From Acrasis kona (lineage: Eukaryota > Heterolobosea > Eutetramitea > Acrasida > Acrasidae): a stretch of DNA of 46,653 nt. The stretch spans positions 1-46,653 of the forward strand of contig JAOPGA020001253.1 in assembly GCA_026419775.2 (NCBI GenBank). Direction: 5' to 3'. The notes under the pieces are model-generated. The model saw only the letters and a program-made list of their open reading frames with translations, was not told where the DNA came from and did not search any database. This document shows positions 21,507-31,191 of this stretch, piece by piece. The translations under genes were made by a program, and so were the position numbers. Each line of letters starts with the position of its first letter. The stretch's first letter is position 1.

Positions 21507-21815
21507 TTTTGATTTTATTGTCAATAAACATGATATGCTTTTATTATAAATGTACGCGTTTTCATCATATAGATTTACCACCACTTTTGAGCAATGACCT
21601 CTGTGGTTCAATTATTTAACCATTTTACAACAAAATTCCGACTTTACCGACACTCAAATGGAAGATGAGCGGTCAAATTGCCTTTCGGGGAAGAATCAGG
21701 ATAATATTCTTCTACAGATACTCCTAAGATATTTTATCCTAAGAGGATAATAAAAGATTTCCAAAAATCTATTTAAACATCCTAAATTATAAACAGAAAC
21801 AACAATAAAAAAACG
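21507..21815. promoter_or_regulatory. Intergenic upstream of the OSBP gene with short palindrome
   Basis: These 309 bp have no coding frame. A perfect 7-bp inverted repeat with a 3-nt loop (TTATCCTAAGAGGATAA) lies at 21734-21750, 66 bp before the OSBP start. A/T-rich TATA-like stretches follow it. The palindrome could be a protein-binding site or an RNA hairpin in the 5' UTR. Confidence 0.35.
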
Positions 21816-22919
21816 ATGGACGAACACAAAGTATCTCCTACTCACGTAAGCAAAGAGGATATGATTAGTCAAGGACACATATACGACGATCTATCATCAG
21901 CCGAATCAAAAGACACAACATATGGTTCGCTAGTTTACAAGATCATAAAGGAACTACGTGTTGGAATGAACCTCACTTCAATAACTTGTCCAATATTCAT
22001 GATTAAGCCCAGGTCACTCCTGGAGGAACTATCAACAAAACTATCCCCACATAACTTTACCTACGAAATCACAAATCTCAAAACATCAGAAGAACGCATG
22101 CTTGGAGTGGTCAAGTCTACTTTAATATCAATGTCATCAACACCAAAGAAGGGAATCAACAACATGAAGCCTTTGAATCCCATTCTAGGAGAGAGATTCC
22201 AATGCGAGTGGAATGTGAACGGCAAACAGTTTGAATGCTACTCCGAACAAGTTTCCCACCATCCACCAATCTCAGCGGCCATCATGCGCAGCAAAGACAA
22301 TAAATACGTCAGCGAAGTCACCACAGCACCAAAGCCAACCTTCTGCGGTAATTACATCCAAGTGTCAGTCGACGGCTCCCAAAGAACAACATTAACCGAC
22401 CACAATGAAATATATGACATCAAGATGCCTCCATTCTACGTCTGTGGATTAGTATGGGGTCAGTCCAGAGTTGAACTTGGAACGGATTTGACCATCGATT
22501 GCCAAAAGTCCCAACTAAGGTGTGATGTGAAAATCTCTGGAACGAAAATAACAGGAAACATTTCGAATTACAATGGACAAGAACTAAGCACGATAACCGG
22601 AGATTTAACGGATAAAATATTTTCTACGAAACAAGATGGATGCGAAGAATTGATTTTTAACGGAAAACACGAAATGATTCGTCCATTGGTAAAATCACTA
22701 CTTGAACAAGATGACATGGAATCACGAAGAGTGTGGCATAAGGTAGCATTTGCATATTCTGAAGGAGACTTTGATGCTGCGCTGAATCATAAATGTGAAG
22801 TAGAGGAACAACAAAGAGCCATAAGGAAAACTGGTATGCATCATGATTATGTTCCAAAATGGTTTGAATGTGTTTCTGCTGAAGGTGGAGAACCAAAGTA
22901 TGATTTTGTAAATAATTAA
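21816..22919 (+). CDS. Oxysterol-binding protein-related protein, ORD only
   Basis: Single-exon gene of 367 residues. It is a short OSBP/ORP consisting almost entirely of the lipid-binding ORD. The family fingerprint EQVSHHPP is exact near residues 144-151, and MKPLNPILGERF lies upstream. SITCPIFMIKPRSLLEEL forms the lid and first helix. FCGNYIQVSVDGS and PPFYVCGLVWGQSRVELG belong to the beta barrel. No PH domain, ankyrin repeats or FFAT motif is seen, so it resembles yeast Osh4-type proteins. These proteins exchange sterol or phosphatidylserine for PI4P between membranes. The first 45 residues are polar and acidic. Confidence 0.95.
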   Translation: MDEHKVSPTHVSKEDMISQGHIYDDLSSAESKDTTYGSLVYKIIKELRVGMNLTSITCPIFMIKPRSLLEELSTKLSPHNFTYEITNLKTSEERMLGVVKSTLISMSSTPKKGINNMKPLNPILGERFQCEWNVNGKQFECYSEQVSHHPPISAAIMRSKDNKYVSEVTTAPKPTFCGNYIQVSVDGSQRTTLTDHNEIYDIKMPPFYVCGLVWGQSRVELGTDLTIDCQKSQLRCDVKISGTKITGNISNYNGQELSTITGDLTDKIFSTKQDGCEELIFNGKHEMIRPLVKSLLEQDDMESRRVWHKVAFAYSEGDFDAALNHKCEVEEQQRAIRKTGMHHDYVPKWFECVSAEGGEPKYDFVNN

Positions 22920-22935
22920 AAATAGTTTTGATCTT

Positions 22936-23453
22936 TTAAAAAGTTTTATTACCAAACCACACTCCAAACGTATGCTCAAATTCGACTCTTCCTAAGGATG
23001 ATGTATCAGATGTGTGATGGTATTTGTCAACAAAAGATACGATCACGATTTTAAAAGAACCTTAAGATTGTTGTCCTCGTTCATCAAGTCACTTTGACAA
23101 TTAGATAAAAACTTACTACCGCCAATGATTTTCCGGAGCATCACCTAACATGTCAATGTACTAGAACAATGTTAAAAGTATGAAATAAAGATTAGAATGT
23201 TTTTGTTCAGCTCATTCGCATCTCAAATTACCTATTAACCATCAAATTTTATAATCCAATTATGCGATTTAAGAATCAGTTATAACGCACTCCACAATGA
23301 CTCTTCTTCAATACAGGTTTGAAAGTATTGCTGTTTGTACTTTGTGTTGCGAAAAATCCTAATATATTACAGACTTGAGTAAGGTAAGGACATACTATTA
23401 TTCGGTACTGGATAACAAAAACTTCGTCTCCGGGACAAGCAAACCTCAACCAT
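22936..23453 (-). pseudogene. Possible spliced or decayed minus-strand gene
   Basis: Between OSBP and LITAF there is no long ORF, but several minus-strand segments look coding. One frame starts at ATG 23453 (MVEVCLSRRRSFCYPVPNN). A GT-AG intron of 37 nt (23395-23359) joins it in phase to FFATQSTNSNTFKPVLKKS. A further segment after a good acceptor at 23161 reads YIDMLGDAPENHWR. A last one (about 23048-22936) reads KIVIVSFVDKYHHTSDTSSL and on to a TAA. I could not connect the last two with standard introns, because the only gaps are 25-28 nt or change frame. It may be a decayed gene or contain an error. No family was recognised. Confidence 0.3.
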
Positions 23454-23828
23454 TTTGATAGTTCCAATTAGAAGCGATAAATAAGGAACCGTAAAAAGAA
23501 GGTGTATACGATCAAACAAAAGTACTCGTAATTGTAGATCACATCAGATGTTCCCGTAGATCAAGTAATCCATTATAGCGAAACACCAATATCCTTATCT
23601 ATATGTATACTCTTGTAATGTTTTGTCCAGACAGGATCTTAGTATTGTTATTAGTAGCAAACGGAAAAAATGGATGTGTTAATAAAACATACTAGTTAGA
23701 ATTTATACTTCCTTCTCTGTGAAGGAACTACCAAAGGGTTGTTGTTCGCCTTAAATGGATTAAAAACAACGGGGGTAAGTGCCAAAAGTGCACATCAATT
23801 TCGTGTCAGATACTTTTCAAACGAATAC

Positions 23829-24225
23829 ATGACCACACCATGCCAACCAGAATCACCCGGTCCTCAACAACAAGCAGCAGGTCAGCAACCGGACATTCTT
23901 TATAAACTAGAGCTTCCAATTCAAGAGCCAGTCACCAACACAGGCACGACACCTCTCAAACATAGTGGGACAATGATAATTTGTCCACACTGTCACAAAG
24001 AAGTCATAACCCATACCACAAAGGTAACATACTTTAACTTTTTAACATGAAAAATAATGTGAACAGCGAATAGGAATAGGGAATGTTGTTGGGTGTGTCT
24101 TCTGCTGCATGACAGGACTTTTTTGTGGCTGCTGTTTAGTTCCACTTTGTACAACATATTTAAGTGATACAGATCATTTGTGCCCAAATTGTAAGAATGT
24201 TTGTGGAAAAAAAGCAATGATGTAA
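23829..24225 (+). CDS. LITAF-domain protein (two exons)
   Basis: Exons 23829-24023 and 24067-24225 with a 43-nt phase-0 intron give 117 residues. The first ATG in frame is at 23829; the frame is open upstream but has no other Met. The N-terminus is Pro/Gln-rich. The LITAF (SIMPLE-like) domain has its first zinc half-site in IICPHCHKEV. A Cys-rich hydrophobic insertion follows (GCVFCCMTGLFCGCCLVPLC), and the second half-site is DHLCPNCKNVCG. The two CxxC knuckles bind one zinc, and the amphipathic middle inserts into the cytosolic face of endosomal or lysosomal membranes. Its stop lies only 12 bp from the convergent RBM8A stop. Confidence 0.9.
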
Positions 24226-24237
24226 TATAAATAACAT

Positions 24238-24832
24238 TTAATACCGTTCCCTTTTGCGTGATTGTGGTGGGCTGGGAGTTCTCTTCCTTCTCCTGTTGTT
24301 GTGGTCATTGGAATATCTACGATTATTGTTCCCCCTTGGCCTTCCATTTCTATTTCCTCTGGGCACAGGTGTTATTGAGCTTGAACTAGATCCACTAAAT
24401 TCAGTGTAGTCGTCATTGAGGGGTCCATCAACAAAAGTCCATCCGACCGATAATTCTTTGTCTCTATATTCCTTACCGTTCATTTTTTCAATGGACTCTT
24501 GGGCTTGGTCCTTTTCAGCATATTCAATTAGAGCGTAACCCTTGACGAGACCACTTCGGCGTTCAAGGTTAAGGTTTATGTTTTTAATGTTTCCAAAATC
24601 ACTAAAAATGTCGTGTACATCATCTTCGTGTGCCTCCTCATGTATATTTCTTACAAATACTACGTATCCATCAATTGCTGACTGTGTTAATTATTTTAAA
24701 GTGGTTGATGAATGTACATTTTAATGGTTTGGGACCGTCTGGTTTGTTTTTCGTATTGTTTGATGAGGATTTGGATGTGTCTTTTTTTTGATCGTCTCCG
24801 CGGGATTGATTTCTGTCATCATTGTCCGACAT
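24238..24832 (-). CDS. RBM8A: Exon junction complex protein Y14 (RBM8A), two exons
   Basis: Exon 1 is 24832-24718 and exon 2 24677-24238. The 40-nt intron uses the second of two close AG acceptors, because only that one keeps the frame. The product has 184 residues. An acidic, polar N-terminus leads to KSIDGYVVFVRNIHEEAHED, the Y14 form of RNP2. RNP1 is SGLVKGYALIEYA, and SVGWTFVDGP closes the RRM. The tail is rich in Arg, Ser and Asn (RRRKRTPSPPQSRKRERY), with SP sites for SR-type phosphorylation as in animal Y14. It pairs with Mago on spliced mRNA. An intact exon junction component is notable in a genome with so few, very short introns. Confidence 0.95.
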
Positions 24833-25093
24833 GTTCGGTCACCGTTAGTTTATTGAGATCCTTACAACGAAATTTGATAAGAAAAATTTGTTTATTGAGC
24901 TCTTTGCATAAAATTCGTTTATTTATACCATGTGCACAAGGATGCTGAATCGAAGCTTGTGATGGAATATATATTGCAGCGAAACAATTATTCACTCGCT
25001 ATTTACCGAAATTTCCTTGCCCAGTCAGGAAGTCCTGTCAGTTGTTGTCAACTATTTATTGACAGTTTGACTTTGACGACAAAAAGTATTGTT

Positions 25094-26633
25094 ATGTCTC
25101 AATTCTACATTGCATGCGTGGGGGCATCTGGTGTAGGAAAGGTAACTAATTTTATTTTTATCGTCTAACAACTATCAGAGTCAACTAATCAACAGGTTTT
25201 GCAATGACGAATACTCCCTGGATCACACACCCACAATCGAGGAGCCATTCAGAAAGACGTTTCTTGTAGATGAAGTACCAGTGCAAGTGGATATTTTAGA
25301 TACAGCGGGTTCATCAGAGTACGCCCAACTAAGACCATCGTACATCAAGAAATGCGAGGGTTTTATTCTAGTCTTTTCTATTGATGACTTGACAACAGTG
25401 GACTCAATAATTGAGATTGAAAAAGTTATAAAATTGTCTAAGCAGTTCTCAGCTCCCATGGTGATTGTTGGAAATAAGAAAGACTTAGTTTATGAACAGG
25501 ATTTACAGAACTGTTCTAAATTCATAAAAGACAGGTTCCCGCACTACAAATACATTGAGGCATCCGCTCAAGATGAAGAGAATGTGTCATTGGTGTTTGA
25601 AGAGATTATAAGGGAGAGCAGGACAACAAAGTATGTTGACACGAATTATTTTGGTCTAAATATGTAGATTGCAGATAGAAGAGGCGTTAAGGCTGAAGAA
25701 GGAGATGGAAAATTCTGAGCAGGCAAAGAATGTTTTTGAAGCCACAAGGCATGGAAGTGTCGCACAAATTGATAAATTCATCTCGAACATTAACAAAGTT
25801 GACGCTGAAGTAAGTTGGCATGTTATCTGTCTGACTAATTTGTAGACTGGAGAGACACCTCTACTCATTGCAGCTAAGAACAATAACGACTTCATTGTTA
25901 ACCATCTCCTAAGTAATGGTGCTGACGTCAACGCCACAAATGAAAAGGGAATGACTGCCTTACATATTATATCCAACTTGAAAGAAGATACTGGAGATTT
26001 GATTGACAAGCTTGTACACCACGGAGCGGACATCAATGCAACTAGCCACGTATGTTTGACCAACGACTAACATGTAAAAATGACATTTAGAATGGATGGA
26101 CACCTGTACACTATGCGGCTGCTGTTGCTAATGTTTTATCAGTACAAAGATTGGTGAGTCTTGGTTGCGACTTGACAATTCACAACAGGGTAAATAAACA
26201 TTTCCGGAGGTTTAACATTGAATAGATGCAAAAAACACCACTCATGATGGCTGAAGAACTCAAAGATTACGTTATAGTTGCTCTACTGAGGGATGCGAAG
26301 CAACAATTAAATTCAGAGGATGGAAACTCCGAATCAAAAGAAGGTTATCTCGTCAAGAGAGGTCACGTCCGAAAAAATTGGAAGAAGAGATACTTTGTTC
26401 TAAGCAGCGCCAACAAAACACTGGAATACTATGACGGGGACCAACCAAACAGAAAAAAAAAGGGAACCATCAGTCTTGAAAATGCGACCTTGAGTGATGA
26501 CAAGGACAACAAGAAGGAGAATTGCTTTGTTTTAAACGACTCGGTAAACAAAAAAGTTTACCTGATCTGCGCTGCGGATAAGGAAGATATGAACCAGTGG
26601 ATTAATACCATCAACAATGCTATTAAATCTTAA
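25094..26633 (+). CDS. Ras-family GTPase fused to ankyrin repeats and a PH domain (six exons)
   Basis: Exons 25094-25141, 25179-25630, 25668-25809, 25846-26049, 26091-26189 and 26226-26633 encode 450 residues. Introns are 36-41 nt. Residues 1-165 are a Ras-like G domain: P-loop GASGVGKS, switch I TPTIEEPFRK, DTAGSSEY, NKKD and EASA. Aligned from Met1, the residue at Ras position 12 is Ser and the one at Ras position 61 is Ser. Both changes impair GTP hydrolysis in Ras itself. A charged helical linker (165-210) leads to about four ankyrin repeats (near 215-330; GETPLLIAAK, GMTALHI, GWTPVHYAA, KTPLMMA). A C-terminal PH domain spans about 350-448 (EGYLVKRGHVRKNWKKRYF, ending in the conserved Trp of MNQWINTI). 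There is no CAAX box. PH may replace lipidation for membrane binding. Confidence 0.92.
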
Positions 26634-26779
26634 TTTGGCGCTTTTATTTATTTTGTAAATTACTGTTTTTGTAAAAAATATTGTTATCTACAGTCTACTC
26701 CATCTACATCTAAAACATATAAGCAGTGTGGCATATTGTGCTTGCTTATTGAACATAAAATTGGACCGATTGCTGTATA

Positions 26780-29121
26780 ATGTATGCTTACAGCAACAGT
26801 AAAATATCTCAGAACCCTCACCTTTCAAAGAAAACACAACAGCAAAGTCAAACTTCAAATTCAATGAGCAAATTACAACCTCCTACATCAGCAAACAGAC
26901 AGTTCAGGCAGCCACAGCCACCGCAACAGAATGGCAACAACAAGACGCAGTTACAAAACTTAATTCCAAACAAAGTTGCTGTCGGACAGACAACTCAACA
27001 GTCTCAGGCTGTGATGGACTTAGGACCATTCAAACAAACACAATCTGGTCGTAAAAAGAGCGCTATTGGAAATAGGAATTCTGGACAAAACTGGACTAGC
27101 ACGAATGGATTACCCGCTGCACCTGCTTTGGTCCCTCAACCGCCACAAAACAAACCAAAAGATGCTTCAGCTGCAGGTGCTCAACAACCAACTATATCAA
27201 ATAAAACAAATCCTACTCCTCGAAGATACAACTTTGAAAGCGTGATGCAACTAAACATGTAAGTAAACTAGTCGTTGGTTGATAAACTCATTACAAAAGA
27301 GCTGAAGTTAAAAAAGAGCAAACAAATTTTGATGGTTTCGGCAGTGGAGTTCCAGACACCATTCAAACGGCACGTCCACCAAAAGCCGGTAGTAAGGAGG
27401 CAGCAACCGCGGGGTCCGTCAAGCAACCTCTATCAGCCAGACCAAATTATAAGGAAAGCGAACCCATTGTACAACAGCATCCATTGACTGCAAGAGAGAA
27501 GCAACCCACACCACATCAAAATAATAGATCTTCGTCATCGTCCAGAAAAGAAGAAGTTGGTGGCGAGAATAACTTTCGCTTTCCCAACTCAATTACACCT
27601 GCCAATGCACTCAAGTTATACGATTCCAATTTGAGTGACTTTGAGCAAAGCGAGATCTTTGATTACCCAAAGATATACTTTATCGGAAACACAAACAAAA
27701 AGATCAAAGGCACCGTTAGCACGACTAAAAACAACCATGGGTACGATGACGACCGGGGCGACTATCAAATGGTCATGAACGATCATGTCGCATATCGATA
27801 CGAAGTGCTGAATGTCCTTGGAAAAGGTAGTTTCGGACAAGTATGCAAGTGTTTGGACGTGAAGCACAACAAATTAGTGGCGCTTAAAATGATTCGCAAC
27901 AAGAATAGATTTCACAAGCAGGCACTAGTGGAGGTCAAGATTTTAGAACACTTGAGGAACAATGATCCCGAAAAGAGTTATCATGTAATCGAAATTTATT
28001 CATACTTTTACTTCCGTAATCATTTGTGCATAACGACCGAACTAATGAGCATCAACCTATATGAGTTCATCATGAACAACAAGTTCCAAGGATTGAGTTT
28101 GGGTCTAATCAGAAGATTCGCAGTGCAGATTTTGACATCACTCAAGTATTTGGCCAGGGAACGAATCATACATTGCGACCTGAAACCAGAAAACATCCTA
28201 CTAAAATCTCACGACAAGTCAGCAATCAAAGTGATTGATTTCGGTAGCTCTTGCTTTGAAGACGAAAGAATGTACACGTACATCCAGAGTAGGTTCTACA
28301 GATCCCCAGAAGTCATTCTTGGAATAGCATACGGCAGGCCCATCGACATGTGGAGTTTTGGATGTATTCTCGCAGAACTCTATACCGGTTATCCACTCTT
28401 CCCCGGTCAGAACGAATTAGAACAATTGAACTTTATCATGGAAATTCTAGACGTACCTTCGAAGAAGATTATTGACCTCAGCACGAGACGGAAACACTTT
28501 TTTGATGCTAATAATAACCCGCGGTTGATCATAAATACAAAATCGGGAAAAAAAAGAAAACCCGGAAGTAAAAATCTTTTCACAGCCCTTAGGTGCAACG
28601 ACCATAACTTTGTTGGATTTTTGGAGGGATGTTTGAGATGGGATCCCCACGAAAGATTCTCGCCCGACGAAGCACTAAGACACGAATGGATTTTAGAAGG
28701 TTTCATTCCTCCCACTCCCACTCAGATGATGTCAACGCCCAGAAGTCAACTCAATAGTGCTTCCTCAAGGAGAACAACCGTTCAACAGCCGACAAGCACA
28801 CAGAGTGGAGAGATGAATTCCACACTTAGTGTAGAAAAGCCACCTTCTTCTAGTTCTTCGAGGCCATCTCGTAACGGAAATTTGGCGGGTGCTACCACTA
28901 ATGCGGGACCTGTTGTGAAGAGAAGATATAATGTAAAAGCCAACCAAAATGGTGGTGCGGTTGTCAAGCATGCAAGCATCCTGCCGCCTTTAATTGATGT
29001 AAAGAAGAAGACGACCACCGTTGAAACTGTAGAGAATAGTGAGAGCAATACTAATAGTGAGATTAGCGAAGATGATTCGGAGAGGATGGAAGAGATTACC
29101 AACAATACTGGAAATCATTGA
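26780..29121 (+). CDS. DYRK-family dual-specificity protein kinase (two exons)
   Basis: Exons 26780-27258 and 27300-29121 with a 41-nt intron give 766 residues. Residues 1-240 are Gln/Pro/Asn-rich and probably disordered. Near 270-325 is the NAPA-like segment typical of class II DYRKs (FPNSITPANALKLY). The kinase domain lies at about 345-650: GKGSFGQV, VALKMI, the catalytic loop HCDLKPENILL, DFGSSC, and the activation loop YTYIQSRFYRSPEV. The loop has the YxY whose second Tyr is autophosphorylated during translation in DYRKs. HCDLKPEN (Cys before Asp) is usual for DYRK and HIPK. A Ser/Thr-rich tail follows, ending in an acidic region. It most resembles DYRK2/3/4 or yeast Pom1 and may control cell cycle or differentiation. 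Confidence 0.93.
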
Positions 29122-29199
29122 TAAATATTGTACAATCAACTTAAAATTACTTTATCTTATCTTGTGTGTTGAATTTGTTTTTTTTGAAATGATACATAT

Positions 29200-29381
29200 T
29201 TATTGACCATATACATTGAAAGGGTGAGCAGTATGGTAATAATAGGTAGGAGGTTGGTTATAGTGATTGTAGTAGCTGGTTGTATTTACTGGTTGTGATG
29301 CACATAGTGGGTGATATATCTTTTGGCTTTTACTATGTGCAGTTGGTTACTCTGTTCGTAGTCGCTGTTGCTCTTAGTCAT
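29200..29381 (-). CDS. Possible 39-residue Tyr/Asn-rich protein (two exons)
   Basis: ATG at 29381 opens exon 1 (29381-29351; MTKSNSDYEQ). A 62-nt GTAACC...ACCAG intron joins it in phase 1 to exon 2 (29288-29200), which ends NQPPTYYYHTAHPFNVYGQ. The intron contains a perfect 10-bp inverted repeat (29299-29308 with 29332-29341) that could bring the splice sites together. GTAAC donors occur elsewhere in this window (LITAF and Ras genes). Composition is rich in Tyr, Asn, His and Pro. It is too short for family recognition. It could instead be the end of a longer gene or noncoding. The remaining 29122-29552 sequence holds only DYRK 3' and MYND 5' flanks. Confidence 0.35.
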
Positions 29382-29552
29382 TTTTCACTTTGAAGTTAAT
29401 TTAGCGTGGTACAGTATCTTAAAATGATCTTTTTACGATTGTACATATACTAATAAGTATACGTACATTATTCTAATCATAGCTGGATGCGTTAATGACA
29501 AGTGATCACTGTTTTTACAAAATATCAGACAATTTCGAAATTCAAAAAGAAA

Positions 29553-31097
29553 ATGGATATTGGTTGTCCCTGCTGCAACGTAAAGAGTGTTAGAGTAGCT
29601 TCATACGTCAAAGATCATGATGTCAAACAGGGTGCCAGCTTTCGTGCCTTTTTCAACGACCTAACATTGACCCCAGAGAAGTTTTCACAATACAAATCAA
29701 ATCTTGACAAGCACGGAAAACACAAGGTTGGATCTTCAAGCGATACCATAACAATCAAGCCATTCTCACCGGATGTTCCAAAGACAACCAAAACCCCCTG
29801 GCCACAACAAGAGTTAAAACCATTTAATGTTGCCATTTCCAACATGGACTGCATGATCCAATTCTACCAAGCTGCCGAATCTCACTACAAAATACCGAGG
29901 CACCTATTTACTCTTTACAAGAGTAGCATTAGAATCAATCCCAGCCTACTCAATGATTCCTACCAATTAAAATCAGGCGACACACTAAGCATGGTACTCA
30001 ATCAAGAGTACGATGAAATCCGCTACAACAGATCAGTACCAGTTCCAACCAACAAGCAATCGTTACAACAATCATTCAAACAACTCAAAATCACACATGA
30101 TGCAAGCCTCCAGGTCAAAGATGGAAATTGGAAAGATTTTTGTTTCAAAACATTCAACCTACCATCAGGTCAAATCACCACCACAAACGGATCCGATCAC
30201 CAATGGAAAGAATATTACAAAAATCGCATCAAGTGCGAATTATTCCATTACAAGCTGATGGAACAAGACGTTAACAAGTTAACAAAATCAGACGAAAAGA
30301 CCACGTGCGAACATTTACGCCACTACGTGAATCGTTGTTTGAAGAAACAAGGAAGGTATTTGCAACGAAAAAACACTTTCGAAGAATCACATCTCGATGA
30401 CATTCACAAGAGAATCGTGGACGCATGTTATTGTTACAAATTCCAACCGAATAGAGTCATCATGGGAGATTTAATGAGCGCAGATTGGTTCTGTCGATTC
30501 TACTCTCCCATTCGACCAGGAAATTCGATCGATTTGATTTTCCATTTCGATCAACAATCGGGTTGGTCAACCATCACATTTGATAATTTCGTAACTTACA
30601 AATTAATCACCATTCAAGACGATCAGAACATATCCACTCAATCGCCCGATAAGAATCGTAGCAAGTGCGTATTTACGCAATGGTACGATAATGATGAGAA
30701 ATGCAATCGAGAGATTACAAAAGTTCAAATCAGCGATCAGGAATTACAAAACGTAAAACAATTTCTATTTGGCGAGGAATTGGATTTTTCGAATCGAAGA
30801 ATGATTTTGTTGATTGTCGAAATGGCATGTGTGAATGCATCCAACATTGATGTACATGACCCTGCTTATGAAATTATTTCGAACGTAATAAAGAATAAAG
30901 AAAATAGCGAGGAATCAGATGAGGAGGAGGAATCGAATGCTCAAAAAATTAATTGTGGGTGTTGTGGTAAGAGCGAAAAGTTAATGAAGTGTTCCGGTTG
31001 TAAAAGGGAGTTTTATTGTTCTCAGGAATGTCAAAAGAAAATGTGGGCTCTTCATAAGCAAGTGTGTGGTTTTTACAAGAAATGGAATAAAAATTAA
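29553..31097 (+). CDS. Ubiquitin-like fold plus MYND zinc-finger protein
   Basis: Single-exon gene of 514 residues, with the first in-frame ATG at 29553 (MDIGCPCCNVKSVRVAS). Residues about 80-150 look like a ubiquitin-like beta-grasp segment: FNVAISNMDCMIQFYQAAES, then IPRHLFTLYKSSIRIN and LKSGDTLSMVL. A middle region of 300 residues has no recognised fold and contains several Cys and His. The C-terminal MYND finger (about 467-508) has all eight ligands: CGCCGK, MKCSGC, YCSQEC, HKQVC. An acidic stretch (SEESDEEEESN) precedes it. MYND fingers bind Pro-rich peptides in partners. No SET domain is present, so it is not a SMYD methyltransferase. The N-terminal CPCC may form another metal site. Confidence 0.85.
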   Translation: MDIGCPCCNVKSVRVASYVKDHDVKQGASFRAFFNDLTLTPEKFSQYKSNLDKHGKHKVGSSSDTITIKPFSPDVPKTTKTPWPQQELKPFNVAISNMDCMIQFYQAAESHYKIPRHLFTLYKSSIRINPSLLNDSYQLKSGDTLSMVLNQEYDEIRYNRSVPVPTNKQSLQQSFKQLKITHDASLQVKDGNWKDFCFKTFNLPSGQITTTNGSDHQWKEYYKNRIKCELFHYKLMEQDVNKLTKSDEKTTCEHLRHYVNRCLKKQGRYLQRKNTFEESHLDDIHKRIVDACYCYKFQPNRVIMGDLMSADWFCRFYSPIRPGNSIDLIFHFDQQSGWSTITFDNFVTYKLITIQDDQNISTQSPDKNRSKCVFTQWYDNDEKCNREITKVQISDQELQNVKQFLFGEELDFSNRRMILLIVEMACVNASNIDVHDPAYEIISNVIKNKENSEESDEEEESNAQKINCGCCGKSEKLMKCSGCKREFYCSQECQKKMWALHKQVCGFYKKWNKN

Positions 31098-31191
31098 TTA
31101 TCAATCTGCGTGCCTGTGCCTATTGGATACTTTTACGCTCTTATAATTTGGCAATTCCATTATATACGCTGCATAAAAATATATTTATATT

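Noticed and set aside
23500-23590. Frame starting MDYLIYGNI with an in-frame TGA followed by a long open stretch, suggestive of selenocysteine
   Set aside because: No recognisable selenoprotein motif or SECIS-like hairpin was found downstream, and the frame lies among degenerate segments; a plain stop is simpler.
24833-25093. Possible extra upstream exon of the Ras fusion
   Set aside because: The ATG at 25094 aligns exactly with the Ras N-terminus, so no upstream exon is needed; the 260 bp show no clear frame.
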